From positions 1 through 15,655 of the forward strand of contig JAQTTS010000017.1 of NCBI GenBank assembly GCA_028710655.1: a stretch of DNA of 15,655 nucleotides. The letters are read 5' to 3'. The notes beneath the pieces were generated by a model that made no database searches, had not been told where the DNA came from, and saw only the letters and a program-made list of their open reading frames with translations. The DNA comes from Dehalococcoidales bacterium (lineage in GTDB: Bacteria > Chloroflexota > Dehalococcoidia > Dehalococcoidales > UBA5760). Of this stretch, positions 6,910 through 14,477 are shown piece by piece (within the stretch, counting starts at the first letter, position 1; each line of letters opens with the position of its first letter). A program made the translations under genes and the position numbers.

Positions 6910-7476
6910 ATGGAATTAAAGACGGTATACTTTGAACATCCCGGCAGCGAGACTACCGAGACGACTCTCCGTATCGCCCGCGAGCGGGCGGAGGAACTGG
7001 ATATCAAGAAAATTCTGGTAGCATCGACAAGCGGTGCTACTGCGGTCAGGGCCATGGATGTCATCAAAGGTGTAGAGGTTATCGTAGTCAGTCATGTTAC
7101 CGGAATGCGGGAAGCCGATAGTCAGGAATTCAAGGAAGAGAACAGGCAGATCATTGAGAATAAGAAAGGCGTCATACTGACTACGGCCCATGCCTTCGGC
7201 GGGCTGAGTGCCGCGATGCGCAATAAGTATAATACCTATGTGCTGGGTATGATAATCGCCGATACTCTGCGTGTCTTTGGACAGGGAGTGAAGGTTGCCT
7301 GTGAAATAGCCCTGATGGCGGCTGATAGCGGATTGGTACGTACCGATGAGGATGTTATCTCTATCGGCGGCACAGGTCATGGCGCTGATACTGCCATCTT
7401 GTTGAAGCCGGTGAACTCCCATAATTTCTTCAACCTTAAGGTTAAAGAAATCCTCTGCAAGCCGCACCTGTCCTAA
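6910..7476 (+). CDS. Stand-alone pyruvate kinase C-terminal-domain-like protein
   Basis: This 188-residue protein looks like the alpha/beta C-terminal (allosteric) domain of pyruvate kinase, without the catalytic barrel. Visible features are V-A-S-T-S-G-A-T-A at residues 37-45, resembling the phosphate-binding T-x-S-G-x-T-A loop of that domain, and a glycine-rich G-G-T-G-H-G-A-D-T-A at 153-162. Such free-standing domains are annotated in archaea and in Dehalococcoidia; their function is not known to me. There is no signal peptide or membrane segment. I choose the ATG at 6910 over the in-frame ATG at 6889, because the purine run GGGGAGG at 6891-6897 would otherwise lie inside the gene; it sits 12 bases before 6910, which is rather long. 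The gene is divergent from argJ. A 28-bp near-palindrome lies near its 3' end. Confidence 0.82.
   Translation: MELKTVYFEHPGSETTETTLRIARERAEELDIKKILVASTSGATAVRAMDVIKGVEVIVVSHVTGMREADSQEFKEENRQIIENKKGVILTTAHAFGGLSAAMRNKYNTYVLGMIIADTLRVFGQGVKVACEIALMAADSGLVRTDEDVISIGGTGHGADTAILLKPVNSHNFFNLKVKEILCKPHLS
7424..7451. repeat. 28-bp near-perfect palindrome inside a coding end
   Basis: Positions 7424-7451 are self-complementary about the centre between 7437 and 7438, with 13 of 14 base pairs matching; only 7431/7444 fails. The core is AACCTTAAGGTT. It lies in codons for N-F-F-N-L-K-V-K-E-I near the C-terminus of the PK-C-like gene. As RNA it could form a hairpin with a UUAA loop, but no T-run follows, so it is not a classical terminator. 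A dimeric regulator site is possible. Confidence 0.7.
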
Positions 7477-7537
7477 AACGGATCATTATGCTGCATTCGG
7501 CAATTGCCGGCAGTGTCTTCGCCGGTACTGACGGGGT

Positions 7538-7566
7538 TTGAAATCGAAAAGAAAGGCTGGTAAACT
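7538..7566 (+). promoter_or_regulatory. Candidate promoter of the FAH-family gene
   Basis: TTGAAA (7538-7543), a 17-base spacer, TAAACT (7561-7566): 5/6 and 4/6 matches. Predicted +1 is about 7573, only four bases before the ATG, which fits the absence of a well-spaced Shine-Dalgarno there. Confidence 0.4.
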
Positions 7567-7576
7567 CAACGCTAAA

Positions 7577-8341
7577 ATGAAAATTATCCATTTTACTACC
7601 GGAAAGAAGCCTGAATACGGAATACTGGAAGAGAAGGTCGTCCAAGCTGTTGCTGGTAATCCCTATGATGGGTTCAAGCCGACTGAACGCTACTATAACA
7701 TCGATGATGTCCGACTTTTGGCACCCTGCTCGCCATCCAAAGTGGTAGCAGTAGGGCTTAACTACTACAGTCATGCCCGGGAGCTGACAATGCCCGTCCC
7801 TAATAACCCGCTGCTCTTTATGAAGCCGTCGACATCAGTAATCGGTCCCGAGGGTAAGATTGTCTATCCTCGCGCTTCAAAGAGGGTTGATTACGAAGGG
7901 GAACTCGCTGTAGTGATGAAATCCATAGCGCATCAGGTCCCGGCGGCAAAGGCCCTGGAATATGTATTGGGTTACACCTGTTTTAATGATGTCACCGCGC
8001 GTGATCTTCAAAAACAGGACGGGCAGTGGACCCGGGCTAAAGGTTTTGATACCTTTGCTGCCGTTGGCCCCTGTATCGAGACTGAGGTTGATCCTGGTAA
8101 TATCTGTATTGAGACCTATCTGAACGGTCAGTCAAAACAAAGAGGCAGTACCAGAGATTTGATTTTCTCCGTTCCGGATTTGGTGAGCTTCATATCCGGT
8201 ATTATGACCCTGCTGCCCGGTGATGTTATTGCCACCGGTACTCCCAGCGGTATCGGACCGATGAGCCCCGGTGATGTTGTCGAGATACGAATAGCTGAGA
8301 TAGGGATCCTGAGGAACTACGTAGTCGAAAGCGTAGACTAA
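7577..8341 (+). CDS. Fumarylacetoacetate hydrolase (FAH) family protein
   Basis: A 254-residue FAH-family enzyme. These act on beta-diketo or 2-oxo acids using a divalent metal (fumarylpyruvate hydrolases, 2-hydroxyhepta-2,4-diene-1,7-dioate isomerases, oxaloacetate decarboxylases). Residues 1-50 form the small N-terminal domain seen in many members, and the rest is the catalytic domain. Metal ligands are visible: Glu107 and Glu109 in Y-E-G-E-L and Asp138 in F-N-D-V-T. L-N-Y-Y-S-H-A with His66, K-G-F-D-T-F (155-160) and G-T-P-S-G-I-G (221-227) complete the active site. Substrate is not predictable. The ATG at 7577 starts M-K-I-I-H-F, as in relatives; an in-frame TTG at 7538 would add 13 lysine-rich residues and looks like part of the promoter instead. 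It is 100 bases after the PK-C-like gene and converges on the SDR gene with a 22-base gap. Confidence 0.9.
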   Translation: MKIIHFTTGKKPEYGILEEKVVQAVAGNPYDGFKPTERYYNIDDVRLLAPCSPSKVVAVGLNYYSHARELTMPVPNNPLLFMKPSTSVIGPEGKIVYPRASKRVDYEGELAVVMKSIAHQVPAAKALEYVLGYTCFNDVTARDLQKQDGQWTRAKGFDTFAAVGPCIETEVDPGNICIETYLNGQSKQRGSTRDLIFSVPDLVSFISGIMTLLPGDVIATGTPSGIGPMSPGDVVEIRIAEIGILRNYVVESVD

Positions 8342-8363
8342 GTCCGGTTTCCGTTGTCTCTGG

Positions 8364-9146
8364 CTACTTTGCTGCGATACCGCCATCAATGATAAAATCT
8401 GCCCCGGTAACGAATTTAGATTCATCAGAAGCGAGATAAAGAACAGCATAGGCGATATCAATCGGTTCTCCGACATGCCCTATGGGACAGTATTTCTCGG
8501 CTAGCTGTGCTAGGTATTGTTCGCTGGTCAGCCCGTAGTCTTTAGCCTCTCCGTCAAGCATCGGGGTGTAGATGTAGCCCGGGTAGATGGCATTTACCCT
8601 GATGTTATACCCGGCCTCACAACAGTGAATCGCTGCTGTTCTGGTAATGCTCCTCACTGCGCCTTTAGCGGCGTTATAGGCGAAAAAGTCGGGCTCGTTG
8701 ATATGAACCTCAACGGATGAAATGTTCACTATCGAGCACGGTTCGCCGCTATTCTTCATCGTCTCGATTCCGTATTTAGTCCCCAGGAAGACCCCGGTTG
8801 AATTAATGTCCATTACCGCATTCCAATCAGACAGGGAGGTTTCTTCCACATTCTTCACCACGGAAATCCCGGCGTTATTGACGACAATGTTGAGCTTACC
8901 GTATTTCTTGACTACTTCATTCATTACCCTTTTCCAATCATCCTCTTTTGATACATCGAGCTGAAGAAAAATAGCCTCTCCGCCTGCTTTTCTTATCTCT
9001 TCGACCACTGTTTGCCCTTGCTCCACCCTCTTCCTGGTCGTAATGATAACATTGGCTCCTTCCTTAGCCAGCAAACGGGCGTCAGCTTCTCCGAGGCCGG
9101 TGGCACCGCCGGTTATCAGGGCAACCTTACCATATACTCTTCCCAT
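8364..9146 (-). CDS. SDR-family NAD(P)-dependent oxidoreductase
   Basis: A classical short-chain dehydrogenase of 260 residues. The nucleotide-binding T-G-G-A-T-G-L-G is at residues 12-19 and N-N-A-G at 90-93. The catalytic set is Asn115, Ser144, Tyr157 and Lys161 (Y-N-A-A-K). The C-terminal F-V-T-G-A-D-F-I-I-D-G-G is typical. The sequence resembles bacterial hydroxysteroid or cyclopentanol dehydrogenases (M-G-R-x-x-G-K-V-A-L-I-T-G-G start), but substrate is unassigned; FabG is less likely from the overall pattern. Thr36-Thr37-Arg38 after the second strand, with no acidic residue there, hints at NADPH preference (inference). A GGAG lies about 6 bases before the ATG. It lies 67 bases downstream of mutS on the same strand; weak -35/-10-like boxes in that gap mean it may be read separately. 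It converges with the FAH-family gene. Confidence 0.92.
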   Translation of the reverse strand: MGRVYGKVALITGGATGLGEADARLLAKEGANVIITTRKRVEQGQTVVEEIRKAGGEAIFLQLDVSKEDDWKRVMNEVVKKYGKLNIVVNNAGISVVKNVEETSLSDWNAVMDINSTGVFLGTKYGIETMKNSGEPCSIVNISSVEVHINEPDFFAYNAAKGAVRSITRTAAIHCCEAGYNIRVNAIYPGYIYTPMLDGEAKDYGLTSEQYLAQLAEKYCPIGHVGEPIDIAYAVLYLASDESKFVTGADFIIDGGIAAK

Positions 9147-9213
9147 TTTTCTCCATGACCCTTTCTATGTTTTCAATTTATTAAGTACTATATCCATACG
9201 CAATAATACTAGG

Positions 9214-11805
9214 CTATCCTTCCTTCGCCTTATTCTGCAGTTCGTAGAGTTTGTTGATTGCCTCCAGTGGTGTCAGAGAATTTATGTCAAGTCTTTCCAG
9301 TTCTTCTGCCACCGGCGATTTTGTCCCGAAGAATGATATCTGCCGGGCTGTCTCTTTCTTTCGCCCCGGGCTTTCTCGTGCTGCTCTATTCTTGCTGCTG
9401 CCTTCTTCCATTTCCTTCAGTACCTCATCAGCCCGCTGCACTACCGGCTTGGGCAAGCCTGCCAGTTGTGCGACATGGATGCCATAGCTTTTGTCAACCC
9501 CGCCCGGTACAATCTTGTATAAGAAGACTACCCTGCCGCCTTCTTCGGTTACTGCCACGTTGAAGTTTTTTACCCGGGGTAGGACACTGGCTAATTCCAC
9601 CAGTTCATGGTAGTGGGTGGCGAAGAGGGTTTTGGCTCCCAGCCGGGAGTTATTATGGATATACTCACAAACCGCCTGGGCAATCGCAAGTCCGTCATAG
9701 GTACTGGTACCACGCCCGATTTCATCCAGAATAATTAACGAGCGCTGTGTGGCATTATTAAGAATGTTGGCCGTCTCCACCATTTCTACCATAAAGGTTG
9801 ACTGACCAGCGGCGATATCTTCTCCGGCGCCGATACGGGTGAATATACGGTCAACCAAGCCGATAGTAGCGGATTCGGCGGGAATAAAGCTTCCCATCTG
9901 CGCTAGCAAGACGCTTAAGGCAACCTGTCTCAAATAGGTTGACTTACCGGACATGTTGGGCCCGGTGAGGACGATAAGCTGGGTATCGCAATTGGAGAGA
10001 TAGATATCATTTGGTACAAAGCTGTTTGTCGATATTCTTCTCTCTACTACCGGGTGACGTCCTCCCTTAATCACTATCTCACTGTCCAAGGTCAACTTTG
10101 GTCGGACATAGCTGTGATTTACTGCCACCTCGGCTAGACTGGAGAAGACATCAATGTTGGCCAGGACGCTGGCGACGGCTAGAATACGATCACTGGCAGT
10201 AGATACTTGGCGGCATATTCGGTGAAAGATACCCGCTTCAAGTTCATCAATCCTGTCACGGGCATTCAGGATCAGGGACTCGTACTCCTTTAGTTCGGGC
10301 GTGAAAAAACGCTCACCGCCGACCAGAGTTTGCTTTCTAATGTAACTCTGTGGCACCTGACCGAGGTTAGCTTTAGAGACCTCAATATAATAGCCGAAAA
10401 CCCTATTGAAGCCGACCTTGAGCGACTTGATCCCGGTCTTTTCTCGTTCCTGGTGCTCTAGATTAGCCAGATACTGCTTGGCATTCTTGGCTACCAGACG
10501 CAGGCTATCCAGTTCCTCGGAGAACCCTCTTCGCACTACGCCTCCGGCACTTAGCGAAGACGGGGGTAGATCTTCTATCGCCTCCGTAATTAAATCAGTG
10601 ACATCCTGGCGGGGCTTGAGTTCGTTTCTAAGCAATCCGATGGCGCTGTCTTCATTATCAACATCGATTACTTCGATGAAATTGGGAATAACCTCTAGGC
10701 CTTGCTTCAGGCTGATTAACTCACGGGGGGTAGCCACGTCGCTCCTGACCCGGTTAATCAGCCTTTCCAAGTCACCTACCTTATCGAGCCAGGAAATTGT
10801 CTGCTTGCGGGCCAGTGTGTTATCGAAGAACCAAGTTATTATGTCTTGCCTCTTGGTTAACTCTGTTATGTCAAGTAGCGGCTGCCCTACCCAGCGCTTT
10901 AGCAGTCGACTCCCCATCGGTGTTCTGGTCAGGTCGATTACTGAGAGCAGAGAACCATCGGTTCCCTGCTCTCGGCCAGAGTGAAACAGCTCCAAATTTC
11001 TCTGAGTCTGCGCATCAAGTGCCATGAACGAAGCGGTCGAGTAGGTAGTAAGCCTGGTTAGCTGTCCCAGAACTCCCTTCTGCGTTTCCCGAATGTAGCT
11101 AATAATGGCACCGGCAGCTCTTATTGCCAGGGGGAGGTGGCTGCATCCATAGCCGTCAAGAGAGGCTACTCCAAAGTGCTTAAGTAGTGTTTGTCGGGCC
11201 TCATTAAGTTCAAACCAATAATCTTCAAGGCGGCTTAACGGAAATGCTATTTCCAGACCGGATAGCTGCGAACTGTTTGCTGTAATAATCTCCGAAGCTT
11301 TGAGCCGCTCCAGTTCGGCGTTAGCCCGCTCCAGGGGTACCTGGGTGACCGCAAAATCACTGGTGGTGATATCAACATAGGCAATACCCGCTTCTTCATC
11401 ATCCAGAACGAGGCTGACCAGATAGTTGTTGGTTCGGCTATTAAGAAGGCCTGGTTCAATGACTGTTCCCGGTGTTACCACCCGCACTACATTGCGTTCA
11501 ACAATGCCTTTACTCTCACCGGGTTTGGTAACCTGCTCACATATAGCAACCTTATGGCCACGATTAATAAGCCTTGCCAGATAGTTTTCTAGGGCATGGT
11601 AAGGAATGCCAGCCATGGGTACGCGCTGTCCCTTACCCATCTCTCTTGAAGTCAGGACAATATCCAGCTCACGGGAGGTAAGCTCGGCGTCGCTGTCAAA
11701 GGTCTCATAGAAATCTCCCAGCCGGAAGAGGACGATAGCCTGGGGGTAATCGTGCTTTATCTTTAGATACTGCCTCCGAATAGGGGTTAGTCCTTCTTTT
11801 GTCAT
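9214..11805 (-). CDS. mutS: DNA mismatch repair protein MutS
   Basis: MutS recognises mismatches and small loops and, with ATP, recruits downstream repair factors. The 863-residue length and full domain order mark a true MutS1. The mismatch-binding F-Y-E motif is at residues 32-34 within G-D-F-Y-E-T-F. Connector and lever regions follow. Walker A is G-P-N-M-S-G-K-S-T at 615-623 and Walker B is L-D-E-I-G-R-G-T at 693-700 with Asp694 and Glu695; the A-T-H-Y-H switch is at 729-733. The C-terminal S-L-T-P-L-E-A-I-N-K-L-Y-E-L tail is also typical. No mutL is in the window. The ATG at 11805 has no good Shine-Dalgarno and lies about two bases after a predicted transcription start. It is 126 bases downstream of uspA on the same strand. 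Confidence 0.97.
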   Translation of the reverse strand: MTKEGLTPIRRQYLKIKHDYPQAIVLFRLGDFYETFDSDAELTSRELDIVLTSREMGKGQRVPMAGIPYHALENYLARLINRGHKVAICEQVTKPGESKGIVERNVVRVVTPGTVIEPGLLNSRTNNYLVSLVLDDEEAGIAYVDITTSDFAVTQVPLERANAELERLKASEIITANSSQLSGLEIAFPLSRLEDYWFELNEARQTLLKHFGVASLDGYGCSHLPLAIRAAGAIISYIRETQKGVLGQLTRLTTYSTASFMALDAQTQRNLELFHSGREQGTDGSLLSVIDLTRTPMGSRLLKRWVGQPLLDITELTKRQDIITWFFDNTLARKQTISWLDKVGDLERLINRVRSDVATPRELISLKQGLEVIPNFIEVIDVDNEDSAIGLLRNELKPRQDVTDLITEAIEDLPPSSLSAGGVVRRGFSEELDSLRLVAKNAKQYLANLEHQEREKTGIKSLKVGFNRVFGYYIEVSKANLGQVPQSYIRKQTLVGGERFFTPELKEYESLILNARDRIDELEAGIFHRICRQVSTASDRILAVASVLANIDVFSSLAEVAVNHSYVRPKLTLDSEIVIKGGRHPVVERRISTNSFVPNDIYLSNCDTQLIVLTGPNMSGKSTYLRQVALSVLLAQMGSFIPAESATIGLVDRIFTRIGAGEDIAAGQSTFMVEMVETANILNNATQRSLIILDEIGRGTSTYDGLAIAQAVCEYIHNNSRLGAKTLFATHYHELVELASVLPRVKNFNVAVTEEGGRVVFLYKIVPGGVDKSYGIHVAQLAGLPKPVVQRADEVLKEMEEGSSKNRAARESPGRKKETARQISFFGTKSPVAEELERLDINSLTPLEAINKLYELQNKAKEG

Positions 11806-11813
11806 TAAAACCT

Positions 11814-11841
11814 ATTCTACTAGAATTTTGATGAATGAAAA
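11814..11841 (-). promoter_or_regulatory. Candidate mutS promoter
   Basis: On the minus strand TTTTCA (11836-11841), 16 bases, TAGAAT (11814-11819): 4/6 and 5/6 matches. Predicted +1 at about 11807 is two bases before the mutS ATG. The region is AT-rich, so chance matches are likely. The rest of the uspA-mutS gap contains a weak CCTA/TAGG hairpin around 11865-11880 but no convincing terminator. Confidence 0.35.
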
Positions 11842-11931
11842 AGAATGGTGATCGGCCTATCTTAACCTAATTTTACTAGGCTTACTTTCCCGCCCGGTCA
11901 GGAAGGTGAATTGAATGTGACCCGAGGATAT

Positions 11932-12387
11932 TTATTTCTTAGTGTACTCGGGTTTTCTCACCAGGATGGGTAACTCCGAATGCTTCAGTACAAAATCTGC
12001 CACGCTGCCGAAGACCAGCCTCCCCAGGCCGCTCTGCCCATGGGTACCCATAGCGATAAGGTCGATATCATTCTGGGCAGCATAGTCTACAATAGTCTTA
12101 CCGGGGTCTCCGGGTAGAGTGACACACTCCACATGAAGTCGCTTCCTGCGCAGTCTCCTTGCCACACGTTGTAGATATTCTCCGGCTACTTCCTCTTCTC
12201 TCTGGATCCTTTCCAGTGGGGTGGCATGGTAGTAACCGATTAACGGCTGGACAACAGCACCTGGTGGAATAGTCACCGCGAGAAGCACGATCTTACTGCC
12301 GGAAATCTGGGCTACCTCGGTAGCATAGGGTAAAATCTGCTCCGCAAGGTCGGAGCCATTCAGACAGACCAGAATTTTTTTAAACAT
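11932..12387 (-). CDS. Universal stress protein, ATP-binding (UspA) type
   Basis: A 151-residue single-domain Usp of the alpha/beta adenine-nucleotide-binding fold. The opening M-F-K-K-I-L-V-C-L-N-G-S-D matches the family's first strand and the Asp that contacts adenine. The ATP-binding signature G-2x-G-9x-G-S is exact: Gly114, Gly117, Gly127, Ser128 within G-T-H-G-Q-S-G-L-G. The A-x-x-x-D-I-D-L-I-A-M-G strand precedes it. These proteins are usually homodimers linked to starvation or redox stress; the precise role here is unknown. AGGAGGG lies four bases before the ATG, a very strong ribosome site. A consensus-like promoter lies about 60 bases upstream. It is divergent from remA and upstream of mutS on the same strand. 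Confidence 0.95.
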   Translation of the reverse strand: MFKKILVCLNGSDLAEQILPYATEVAQISGSKIVLLAVTIPPGAVVQPLIGYYHATPLERIQREEEVAGEYLQRVARRLRRKRLHVECVTLPGDPGKTIVDYAAQNDIDLIAMGTHGQSGLGRLVFGSVADFVLKHSELPILVRKPEYTKK

Positions 12388-12450
12388 TAACCCTCCTTTC
12401 TCGAGAGCCGATCCCGCCGGGGTTAATTCTGTTTAAGGGGTGATTATGCT

Positions 12451-12479
12451 ATGGTATTGTAAAGGGCAATCTATGTCAA
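12451..12479 (-). promoter_or_regulatory. Predicted uspA promoter
   Basis: Perfect TTGACA (minus strand, 12474-12479), 17-base spacer, TACCAT (12451-12456, 4/6). Predicted +1 near 12444 gives a leader of about 57 bases. The -35 box abuts a small inverted repeat, TGTC-3-GACA, at 12474-12484. Confidence 0.55.
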
Positions 12480-12485
12480 GGACAG

Positions 12486-12514
12486 TTGCGTAATCGTCGG
12501 CAAAAGTATAAGAT
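12486..12514 (+). promoter_or_regulatory. Weak candidate remA-gmk promoter
   Basis: TTGCGT (12486-12491), 17 bases, TAAGAT (12509-12514): 3/6 and 4/6. Several other AT-rich -10-like hexamers (TATAAG at 12507, TATAAA at 12532) lie in the same 50 bases, so a plus-strand promoter here is likely but its exact position is not determined. Confidence 0.28.
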
Positions 12515-12550
12515 ATTAAGCACCATAGAGATATAAACGACTTAATTTCT

Positions 12551-12556
12551 GAGGTG
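12551..12556 (+). promoter_or_regulatory. Ribosome binding site deciding the remA start
   Basis: GAGGTG lies six bases before the ATG at 12563. Its GTG also opens the frame, which would give a start three codons earlier, but using it as a start would remove the only ribosome site. Confidence 0.75.
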
Positions 12557-12562
12557 TTCGCA

Positions 12563-12856
12563 ATGATTATGGAGCCGGTTCATATTGGGTTTGGCAATAT
12601 CATAGCCATGAACAGAGTTATTGCCATAGTTTCGCCGAACTCAGCACCTACCAAAAGGACTGTCCAGGAAGGCAGAAACAAGGGGCTACTGATTGATATG
12701 ACCAACGGCAGGAGAACTAAGGCTGTTATCATCACCGATAACGGTCATATTATTCTGGCGGCCTTGGCTCCAGAAACCATTGCTGGACGGCTACAGGCCA
12801 GTCGCGAAAACCCTGCACTAAAGCTAGAGCCGGGCGATGAAAAATGTGAATTGTAA
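12563..12856 (+). CDS. remA: RemA/DUF370 family DNA-binding regulator
   Basis: A 97-residue protein of the DUF370 family. In Bacillus subtilis RemA is a DNA-binding activator of biofilm-matrix and osmoprotection genes, and the gene commonly precedes gmk. Family features are plain: I-G-F-G-N-I at 8-13, Arg18 in [16 protein letters not shown] (27-32) and the Arg50-Arg51 pair in [10 protein letters not shown]; the arginines correspond to positions implicated in RemA DNA binding. The last 15 or so residues (proline- and glutamate-rich) are a variable tail. I start at the ATG at 12563 behind GAGGTG. The end overlaps gmk by 20 bases in another frame, so the two are co-expressed. Targets in this organism are unknown, and a matrix role should not be assumed. 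Confidence 0.92.
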   Translation: MIMEPVHIGFGNIIAMNRVIAIVSPNSAPTKRTVQEGRNKGLLIDMTNGRRTKAVIITDNGHIILAALAPETIAGRLQASRENPALKLEPGDEKCEL

Positions 12857-13472
12857 AAACCGGCCCCCTTTTGGTCCGCAAGCAAAACCTTTACTGATAG
12901 TCATTTCCGGTCCGTCTGGTGTGGGTAAAGATGCTCTTCTGAGCAGCATGAGACAGTCCGGGTATCCCCTGCAATATGTCACTACGGTGACTACACGACT
13001 TAAGCGACCTAACGAGAGAGATAATGAGCACTATCACTTCGTCTCCCCAGGGGAATTTCAGGAAATGGTCAAGAAAGAGGAATTACTGGAGTGGGCTAAT
13101 GTTTATGGGAACTGGTATGGAGTGCCTCGGGGACCGGTTCAAAAAGCCTTGGGGAAAGGTCAGGATACAATAGTAAAGGTTGATATCCAGGGGGCAGCAA
13201 CTATTAAAAAAATCCTGCCGGGAGCAGTATCTATCATCATCATGCCGCCATCTATGGAAGAGCTTGTCAGCCGGTTAAATCAACGCAGTACGGAGACACC
13301 ATTTGACCTGGATCTGCGTATAAAAACTGCTCGGGGAGAGGTGAATCAACTGACCCAGTTTGATTATGTGGTGGTGAATAAAGCAGACGCAGTTGACCTG
13401 GCTGTATCTGAGATCAAGGCGATTATTACTGCGGAAAAGTGCCGGGTAAAGCAGCGCGAGATTGTTTTGTAG
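12837..13472 (+). CDS. gmk: Guanylate kinase
   Basis: Phosphorylates GMP to GDP with ATP, the essential step from GMP to GTP and in recycling of guanine nucleotides. The 211-residue length is normal with about 17 extra N-terminal residues. The P-loop G-P-S-G-V-G-K-D is at residues 25-32. The GMP-binding stretch [17 protein letters not shown] is at 52-68, Y-G-V-P at 94-97, V-D-I-Q-G at 115-119, and the lid-region L-N-Q-R-S-T-E-T at 147-154. The ATG at 12837 lies inside the end of remA (20-base overlap), so translation is coupled. In many bacteria rpoZ follows this pair, but here a convergent PiT transporter gene begins nine bases after the stop. Confidence 0.96.
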   Translation: MKNVNCKNRPPFGPQAKPLLIVISGPSGVGKDALLSSMRQSGYPLQYVTTVTTRLKRPNERDNEHYHFVSPGEFQEMVKKEELLEWANVYGNWYGVPRGPVQKALGKGQDTIVKVDIQGAATIKKILPGAVSIIIMPPSMEELVSRLNQRSTETPFDLDLRIKTARGEVNQLTQFDYVVVNKADAVDLAVSEIKAIITAEKCRVKQREIVL

Positions 13473-13481
13473 GTCATCTAG

Positions 13482-14477
13482 TTAGAATAGAGGCTGCATT
13501 AGCTTGGCAACTAAATAACCCAGCCCGCCGCAAACGGGAAAGGTGATTACCCAGGCAGCGACAATACGGCGTGCTACACCCCAGCGTACTGCCGAGAGCC
13601 TCTTTGTAGCACCGACGCCCATGATGGCCGCACTGCTACAGTGGGTGGTACTTACCGGGATGCCCAGTTGTGAGGCTGCCTCAATTACCCCTGCCGCGGC
13701 AATATTGGCTGTGAAGGCATGAACTGGCTCCAGAGCAGTAACCTTCATCCCTACTGTCTTGATAACCCGCCATCCGCCGGTTAGTGTCCCTAAACTGATA
13801 GCGGCAGCTGATGTCCCTATTACCCACCAGGGAATATTGTCCCACAGTCCGGTCTGTCCGGTATGAATTACCAGAGCCATCGTGATGATGCCTATCGGCA
13901 TTTGCCCGTCATTTTTACCGTGACTATAAGCAAGAAAGGCGGTAGTAAGCCACTGCAAACGGCTGAAGACAGTTCTCAGCTTGGCCGGAGCGCTACGGCG
14001 TAATGCCCATAGTAGAGCAACCATCAGGCCGAAACCGCCAGCGAAGCCCAGAGCGGGGGCAGCCGCTACTGAGACCAGAATCTGTTGCATAACACTCCAT
14101 ACCACTGCCGTGCTGCCGGCTACTGCTACTCCAGCAGCAGCCAGCCCGGCAATAAATCCGTGGGTAAGGCTTATCGGTACACCATTATAGGTTGCAATAG
14201 CCCCCCAGACAACAATGGCAATCAGGGCGGCGATCAACGGTAAATAGGAATTCATTGCCTCCGGTACTAGAATTCCCTTGCCGATGGTCTTGGCAACTGC
14301 CGTACCGGAAGCGGCACCAGCCATGTTAAAGCAGGCAGCCACTATGATGGCATTTCGGGGGGAAAGAGCACGGGAACCAACTGAAGCAGCTACGGCATTA
14401 GCGGCATCATTGAAACCGTTAACCACACCAAAACCTAATGCCAGAGCGATAATCAGGATCAGAAACTGATCAGGCAT
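13482..14477 (-). CDS. pit: PiT-family inorganic phosphate transporter
   Basis: A 331-residue membrane permease of the PiT/PNaS family, taking up phosphate, usually as a metal-phosphate complex with H+ or Na+. The N-terminal repeat has G-F-N-D-A-A-N-A-V-A (21-30) and P-I-S-L-T-H (101-106). The C-terminal repeat has S-H-G-K-N-D-G-Q (185-192), F-T-A-N-I-A-A (255-261) and G-I-P-V-S-T-T-H (272-279). This internal duplication in inverted topology is the family hallmark. About nine to ten hydrophobic segments are visible. The first repeat has leucine where P-V/I-S-T-T-H usually has threonine. The ATG overlaps the TGA of the upstream DUF47 gene by eight bases, so the two form a coupled operon. It converges on gmk with a nine-base gap. 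Phosphate is the usual substrate; sulfate or other anions cannot be excluded. Confidence 0.93.
   Translation of the reverse strand: MPDQFLILIIALALGFGVVNGFNDAANAVAASVGSRALSPRNAIIVAACFNMAGAASGTAVAKTIGKGILVPEAMNSYLPLIAALIAIVVWGAIATYNGVPISLTHGFIAGLAAAGVAVAGSTAVVWSVMQQILVSVAAAPALGFAGGFGLMVALLWALRRSAPAKLRTVFSRLQWLTTAFLAYSHGKNDGQMPIGIITMALVIHTGQTGLWDNIPWWVIGTSAAAISLGTLTGGWRVIKTVGMKVTALEPVHAFTANIAAAGVIEAASQLGIPVSTTHCSSAAIMGVGATKRLSAVRWGVARRIVAAWVITFPVCGGLGYLVAKLMQPLF

Noticed and set aside
6916..7467. 183-codon minus-strand frame opposite the PK-C-like gene
   Set aside because: The plus-strand product has recognisable glycine-rich loops and an upstream GGGGAGG; the minus-strand product has no motif.
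8342..8363. Bidirectional terminator between the FAH-family and SDR genes
   Set aside because: The 22-base gap has no stem-loop with flanking T-runs.
10406..10984. 192-codon plus-strand frame antisense to mutS
   Set aside because: Serine/leucine-rich translation with no motif, opposite conserved MutS core; a shadow frame.
11806..11931. Terminator hairpin between uspA and mutS
   Set aside because: Only a four-base CCTA/TAGG stem is visible, with no T-run; too weak to call.
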